A stretch of 29,904 nucleotides of DNA from UBA7236 sp964638865. Lineage in GTDB: Bacteria; Bacteroidota; Bacteroidia; Chitinophagales; BACL12. A program made the position numbers and the translations under genes. Location of the stretch: NCBI GenBank assembly GCA_964638865.1, contig CAZXBG010000035.1, forward strand, positions 1 through 29,904. The letters are read 5' to 3'. Positions within the stretch are counted from its first letter, which is position 1. The number at the start of each line of letters is the position of its first letter. This document shows positions 26,137 through 29,904 of this stretch, one piece after another. The notes beneath the pieces were generated by a model that was not told the DNA's origin, did not search any database, and worked only from the letters and a program-made list of their open reading frames with translations.

Positions 26137-26853
26137 TTATTCGTTTAAATTTGTTATTGGTTCAATAAGTATATTGTCCTGATTAATTGCAATTTTAAAT
26201 TTAAAGTCTAAACTACAGCCGTCATCGCAACAATAACCTTCATAAATATTTATTACGTTTTTGTCAATTACAAAATATCGAAATACAACATAAGATTCGC
26301 CGTAACCCTGAAAATAAACATTTAAAATTTTTCCGTTTTTTGTTTTTGGGTCGAGTAGAAGTAAGTTACCATAAAGTGCTAATGAATTCGCGTCTTGCCG
26401 GTATGAATAGTAACATTCATATATTCCGACATTAGGTAACCGAAACCTACAACTGTCTGCGGATGTTTGTAATATAAGATTAGGTTGATTATTCTTAAAA
26501 TTGTCACCAATTATTAGATGTTCAATTTTTCTTGTTGTAGGTGTAACGATTACTTTAGTTGTATTAATAGTTTGAAAGCATTGATAGATATTTTCATACT
26601 CCTTTCCAGCCGGCTTCTTGAGTTGTCCATAATGTTCCGGGTCTGCATCCCATTTTTTGGGGTAATTAATTTTTGTCAGGTCGGCACAACCAAATGGATA
26701 AGTAGCATTGATTGAGATGCCATTTGTGTCGGAATTTGAAATAACGCTGTCTCTATTTGATGATATGTCAGTTAAATTAGAACCCTCCCGATTTGAATTC
26801 GAGCAGGACAAAATTGTCAGGCTTAATATAAATAGGAAAAATATTTTTTTGAT
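26137..26853 (-). CDS. Hypothetical lipoprotein with non-canonical (ATC) or damaged start codon
   Basis: No known family was recognised. The first standard start in the frame is a TTG at 26811, giving 224 residues starting inside LSCSNS. The frame continues 14 codons upstream as KKIFFLFILSLTILSC, a textbook lipoprotein signal peptide with lipobox Cys. The codon where Met belongs is ATC (26851-26853), and an in-frame TAA lies two codons further up. Either ATC initiates, or a single base change from ATG has silenced or weakened the gene. The mature part (about 220 residues) is Ser/Asn-rich at first, then holds several cysteines (including YCCDDGCSLDF near the C-terminus) and looks beta-rich. 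It stands alone in a repeat-rich region. Confidence 0.6.
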   Translation of the reverse strand: MKKIFFLFILSLTILSCSNSNREGSNLTDISSNRDSVISNSDTNGISINATYPFGCADLTKINYPKKWDADPEHYGQLKKPAGKEYENIYQCFQTINTTKVIVTPTTRKIEHLIIGDNFKNNQPNLILQTSADSCRFRLPNVGIYECYYSYRQDANSLALYGNLLLLDPKTKNGKILNVYFQGYGESYVVFRYFVIDKNVINIYEGYCCDDGCSLDFKFKIAINQDNILIEPITNLNE

Positions 26854-26876
26854 TTGTTAAATGTCGGTTTGTTTCA

Positions 26877-27080
26877 GTCGTGCTGCCCCGAATAAATCCG
26901 GTTCGTTATTTTTAAATATCCTGTCGTGTTAATTACTTCTGCATTCCATAAACCTTTCGCAAATCTTGCATTAAAATTATATAAACCATCACAGGTTTCC
27001 AAAACTGTGAGGTCCTCAAGGTGCTCGATGTATCCTACTTTACGATCTTTACACTCTGCCTGTAATCTCCGGCAATAAAT
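26877..27080 (-). pseudogene. Orphan open frame without a start codon, possible gene remnant
   Basis: Between in-frame stops at 27081-27083 and 26874-26876 the minus strand is open for 68 codons. The part past the CotH gene reads like real protein (GYIEHLEDLTVLE, YNFNARFAKGLWNAEV, TTGYLKITNRIYSG), but no ATG is present and its 5' third overlaps the end of the CotH protein gene in another frame. It looks like the 3' end of a gene whose front was lost when the CotH gene or its neighbour arrived. No family was recognised. Chance cannot be excluded at this length. Confidence 0.35.
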
Positions 27081-29551
27081 TCAACTAAATAAAAACCTGA
27101 AGGTAAATTTAAATTTGTAAGATCCCAGGCGATAAAATGTGCACCAGGATTTGTGTTATTGGAAATAAATTTGGTGGCGATCTTTTGTCCGAGATTATTG
27201 TAGAGATTAAAAGATACCGGCGCATTTTCTGTCAATTCGAAATTTAGAATAATTCCATTCGTGAAAATTGTGGGATAAACAGATAGTGGAATTGTTTGAA
27301 TTTCTTCTATATTAGTTGGCACTCTGAAAAATGCAGTAATAGTATCTGATTGCGTTAGTGTTGTCATGGTGGAATCCCAGCCCGGCGAAAAAGTTGCATG
27401 ATTTGCTTCCCAATGATCAAAAACATAAGCACCCATATCGTTGGAATAAGCAATTAATTTATTTTCCATTCCTCCGAAATAGGTTCCGTTCCATGGAAGA
27501 TCATAATGTGTTAATGTATTTATTTTTATGTGACCTGCGCCCGGAGGTTCTACATTAAATGTAACATCATACGGTCCTGTCAATTCATAACAATCACTCA
27601 TTCCTGGATATAATAATTCGCATCTTTCTTCTATCCAGCCGCGTAATTCCATAAAATTATCATACCATTCTTCGTAGGTTCCGTACCATCTTTCAGCATG
27701 CATAACCATTTCCGGTTCTATAACTGCCATCATACTGTCGAGTGAGAACAACATATTTTCACAACTGAATGTAGTGTTGTACAAATCTGTATATCGCGAT
27801 AAATAAAATTGTTCGAATTCCGGATTTGTTCGCAATTTATTCATTAATCGCACGTGGCCTTCTCCGTCAAAATAACTTGGTGGAAACCAAGATGGATCAT
27901 ATTCATCCACATCACATGGAAGTGCTTCCGGACCAACGGTTGGTACACCGGAATAATTAATATAAAAACCAAATGTTGCATCCAGATCCCATAAAGTATA
28001 ACCCCATTTTTTATGTGTTCCCTCCGGATTGAATCCACGCCAAACTGCTGTGTTATAAATCAACCAATCTTTACACACAGAAGATGTATTAACACACATA
28101 TAATCTACCAGGCTATAAATATCCAAAAGGTCGGTCACCTTCTCGTAATTTGTATCAATCGTTAGATCATTATCATCTGCAAGATCGCGAAGATCATTCC
28201 ATGCATCTTGCGTTGCATCGCCACCATATTCACTCCAGGTATTTCCCCAGGTCATTTGATATTGTATATCATATTTCCCCTGATTATAATAAAATTGTGT
28301 GAAATCATGATCGTCTGTTTTTTCACGGAAAGAATATACTCCCCAATATTCACCATTTAAATAAACAATACATCTTGCTGATGTTCTTACATCCAAAAGT
28401 AGGTCATCATTTTTTGCCAACATCTGAATATAATCATCTCGCATATGTGCGCTTCCTTCATTCTCCGAATGATGTGCTGCAGGATAATTATCATCACCGG
28501 CAGCACGAAATATCATTCTTTGAAATTCATCTCTTTCTGAAACCTCAAAAAACTTTTCCTTTAATGCATTACTATATCCGAATTCATCTCTGCTCACCCA
28601 ATCTATACTCCGCTGATCATTTGCCCAACTGTCTTGTCCGTGCGAATTTAATTCACCATACGATCTTGTTTTACTGTCGAGATCAGTGCCAAATATTTCT
28701 ATAGAACCAATCGGTTCAAGATCCTGATCTCCGTTTGCCAATTCTAATAAAGTATCTGCAGCAATCGACACAACGGTCATGGTATGACTCACATTAATAA
28801 AATAAGTATTAAATTGAATTTTACCGGGAAGTATATTTGGATCTAGAGAAAAAGTTCTTGCTTTTAATACAGTTGTATTTTCAATTAAAACAGAATCTGT
28901 ATAAATTGGATCATCTAATTTAGGTTCTGATCCATCCAAAGTATAATGTGTTTCACCACTTGGTTCAACAGTGGAAATACTAACATAAACTGGTGTTCCA
29001 TAAAATCCACCTGCTAAAGTCATTTCCGGTCTTCCACTGTAATTAGAAAACATGCTTGCAGCATTATTTGTTACACCGGGAGTTGGGGTGGTACAAATTT
29101 TCCATTCCATTTCACCATCCATACTTCGCGCCCTTGCATGATTTGTTAAAGTAAAATTCATTGTAAGGGAATCTAAAATATTTAATCCCGCATCAGATAA
29201 AACGATCTGATCAGGATTATTTTTTGTTTGTGTAAGTCTGAAATTAACATGATAATTTCCTCCCTCCACTAAATCTCTACCTGAACACCAGAACAATAAA
29301 AAACCATTTGCAGGAATTATAACCCCTGCCGGAATTGTCCATTTATTTAATTCATCATCATCATCACTTAAATGGTATCCGCTCAGATCAACCTCTAAAC
29401 CCCCAACATTATAAAGCTCAAACCAATCTTCATAATCGCTATGATTATCGGGAAACTGTTTCCAGTTGGATGCAGAATATTCATTTATAACTACCTGAGA
29501 ATAAACCTGTGTGCAGAAAAGGGCTAAGAGGAGTAAAAGTACTGAACGCAT
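27035..29551 (-). CDS. T9SS-secreted CotH-domain protein with lamin-tail and chitobiase-like domains
   Basis: An 838-residue secreted protein with a signal peptide at about 1-18 (ending VYSQ). A lamin-tail domain (about 19-130; VVINEYSASN, EDWFELYNVG, LSGYHLSDDDD) is followed by a chitobiase/FN3-like domain (about 175-250; HYTLDGSEP). A CotH kinase-like domain (about 285-640) has the hallmark NGEYWGVYSFREKTDDHDF and the candidate catalytic WDLDATFG (521-528). It ends with a T9SS type A sorting domain (from about 755, LSVYPTIFTNGI). CotH proteins are atypical secreted kinases; both key regions look intact, so activity on an extracellular target is possible. It has no co-directional partner nearby except the lipoprotein gene. 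Confidence 0.9.
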   Translation of the reverse strand: MRSVLLLLLALFCTQVYSQVVINEYSASNWKQFPDNHSDYEDWFELYNVGGLEVDLSGYHLSDDDDELNKWTIPAGVIIPANGFLLFWCSGRDLVEGGNYHVNFRLTQTKNNPDQIVLSDAGLNILDSLTMNFTLTNHARARSMDGEMEWKICTTPTPGVTNNAASMFSNYSGRPEMTLAGGFYGTPVYVSISTVEPSGETHYTLDGSEPKLDDPIYTDSVLIENTTVLKARTFSLDPNILPGKIQFNTYFINVSHTMTVVSIAADTLLELANGDQDLEPIGSIEIFGTDLDSKTRSYGELNSHGQDSWANDQRSIDWVSRDEFGYSNALKEKFFEVSERDEFQRMIFRAAGDDNYPAAHHSENEGSAHMRDDYIQMLAKNDDLLLDVRTSARCIVYLNGEYWGVYSFREKTDDHDFTQFYYNQGKYDIQYQMTWGNTWSEYGGDATQDAWNDLRDLADDNDLTIDTNYEKVTDLLDIYSLVDYMCVNTSSVCKDWLIYNTAVWRGFNPEGTHKKWGYTLWDLDATFGFYINYSGVPTVGPEALPCDVDEYDPSWFPPSYFDGEGHVRLMNKLRTNPEFEQFYLSRYTDLYNTTFSCENMLFSLDSMMAVIEPEMVMHAERWYGTYEEWYDNFMELRGWIEERCELLYPGMSDCYELTGPYDVTFNVEPPGAGHIKINTLTHYDLPWNGTYFGGMENKLIAYSNDMGAYVFDHWEANHATFSPGWDSTMTTLTQSDTITAFFRVPTNIEEIQTIPLSVYPTIFTNGIILNFELTENAPVSFNLYNNLGQKIATKFISNNTNPGAHFIAWDLTNLNLPSGFYLVEFIAGDYRQSVKIVK

Positions 29552-29904
29552 GCTTTATATTTTTTGTGTAAATATAAAGTTAAATTTATGTAAACTGAAA
29601 CGGAAGCAGAATATAGTTAAAGGAAGCCGGAAACTAGAGTAAGACACTAGAAAATGAGCCTAGAAAACAAAGGATGGGATAGAAAAAGGGGGCCACGAAC
29701 AGGCCTGCACAAATTGTGAAGAATGTTCAAGGCGATTTTATTTTCACCCGTAATGTGGTTAAAAAAAGGGTTGCCACGAATGAACAGCCCTCGACCTCAC
29801 TGAGGTGGACAAAAAAAGGGTTGCCACGAATGCATGAATGAACAGCGGTAGGGAGGGGGTGTTTGTGTTCTGAATTTTATTTATTTATTTTTATTCGTGC
29901 ATTC
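29552..29904. other. Non-coding right end with short repeats
   Basis: No gene is supported in these 353 bases. The first about 60 bases are the A/T-rich leader of the CotH gene; TATATTTA on the minus strand near 29568 is a weak -7 match. The rest holds the repeats at 29683-29832 and an odd palindrome ACCTCACTGAGGT at 29794-29806. Confidence 0.55.
29683..29832. repeat. Three dispersed AAAAAGGG..GCCACGAA repeats
   Basis: AAAAAAAGGGTTGCCACGAA is found at 29761-29780 and 29811-29830, exactly 50 bp apart, each followed by TG and, within a few bases, GAACAGC. A degenerate copy (AAAAAGGGGGCCACGAA) lies at 29683-29699. Confidence 0.8.

Overview
The window comes from a member of the Bacteroidota, most likely a free-living, AT-rich environmental lineage (Chitinophagales/Saprospiria-like is a guess). 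The support is a SusC/SusD pair, four large secreted proteins ending in type IX secretion (T9SS) sorting domains, lipoprotein signals, A/T-rich leaders without clear Shine-Dalgarno sites, and at least one promoter close to the Bacteroidota -33/-7 consensus. No rRNA, tRNA, CRISPR array or transposase was seen.

Layout. Bases 178-1708 (+) hold the housekeeping pair folD-queE, closed by a bidirectional terminator. Bases 1765-8459 (-) hold three tandem genes for modular surface or secreted T9SS cargo. They share an FN3 domain and sorting domain at the C-terminus but carry different N-terminal modules: a nidogen-like domain, a GEVED domain, a CARDB-like domain and a GATase-like domain. Bases 8572-23160 (-) hold a co-oriented block of ten genes: an Lrp/AsnC regulator, SusC, SusD, aldehyde dehydrogenase, class III aminotransferase, second aldehyde dehydrogenase, NhaC-family transporter, GNAT acetyltransferase, second class III aminotransferase and a YtcJ-type amidohydrolase. 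Bases 23480-25360 (+) encode a MuiA-like DUF4139 protein with an inserted carboxypeptidase-regulatory-like domain. Bases 25361-27080 are a repeat-rich, gene-poor stretch with one lipoprotein gene whose start is odd and one orphan reading frame. Bases 27035-29551 (-) encode a lamin-tail/CotH T9SS protein. The last 353 bases are repeat-bearing and non-coding.

How the genes may work together. The ten-gene block is the most interesting part. Two class III (omega-amino acid/GABA-type) aminotransferases paired with two NAD(P)-dependent aldehyde dehydrogenases form, on paper, the four-step series diamine -> aminoaldehyde -> amino acid -> semialdehyde -> dicarboxylate. SusC/SusD would provide outer-membrane uptake, the NhaC-family protein inner-membrane transport, and the amidohydrolase could release the amine from an N-acyl precursor. 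The Lrp-type regulator gene has two matching 13-bp palindromes flanking a candidate promoter in its own upstream region. This suggests an amine or amino-acid uptake and catabolism locus organised like a polysaccharide utilisation locus but with no glycan enzymes. The substrate is not determined by the sequence.
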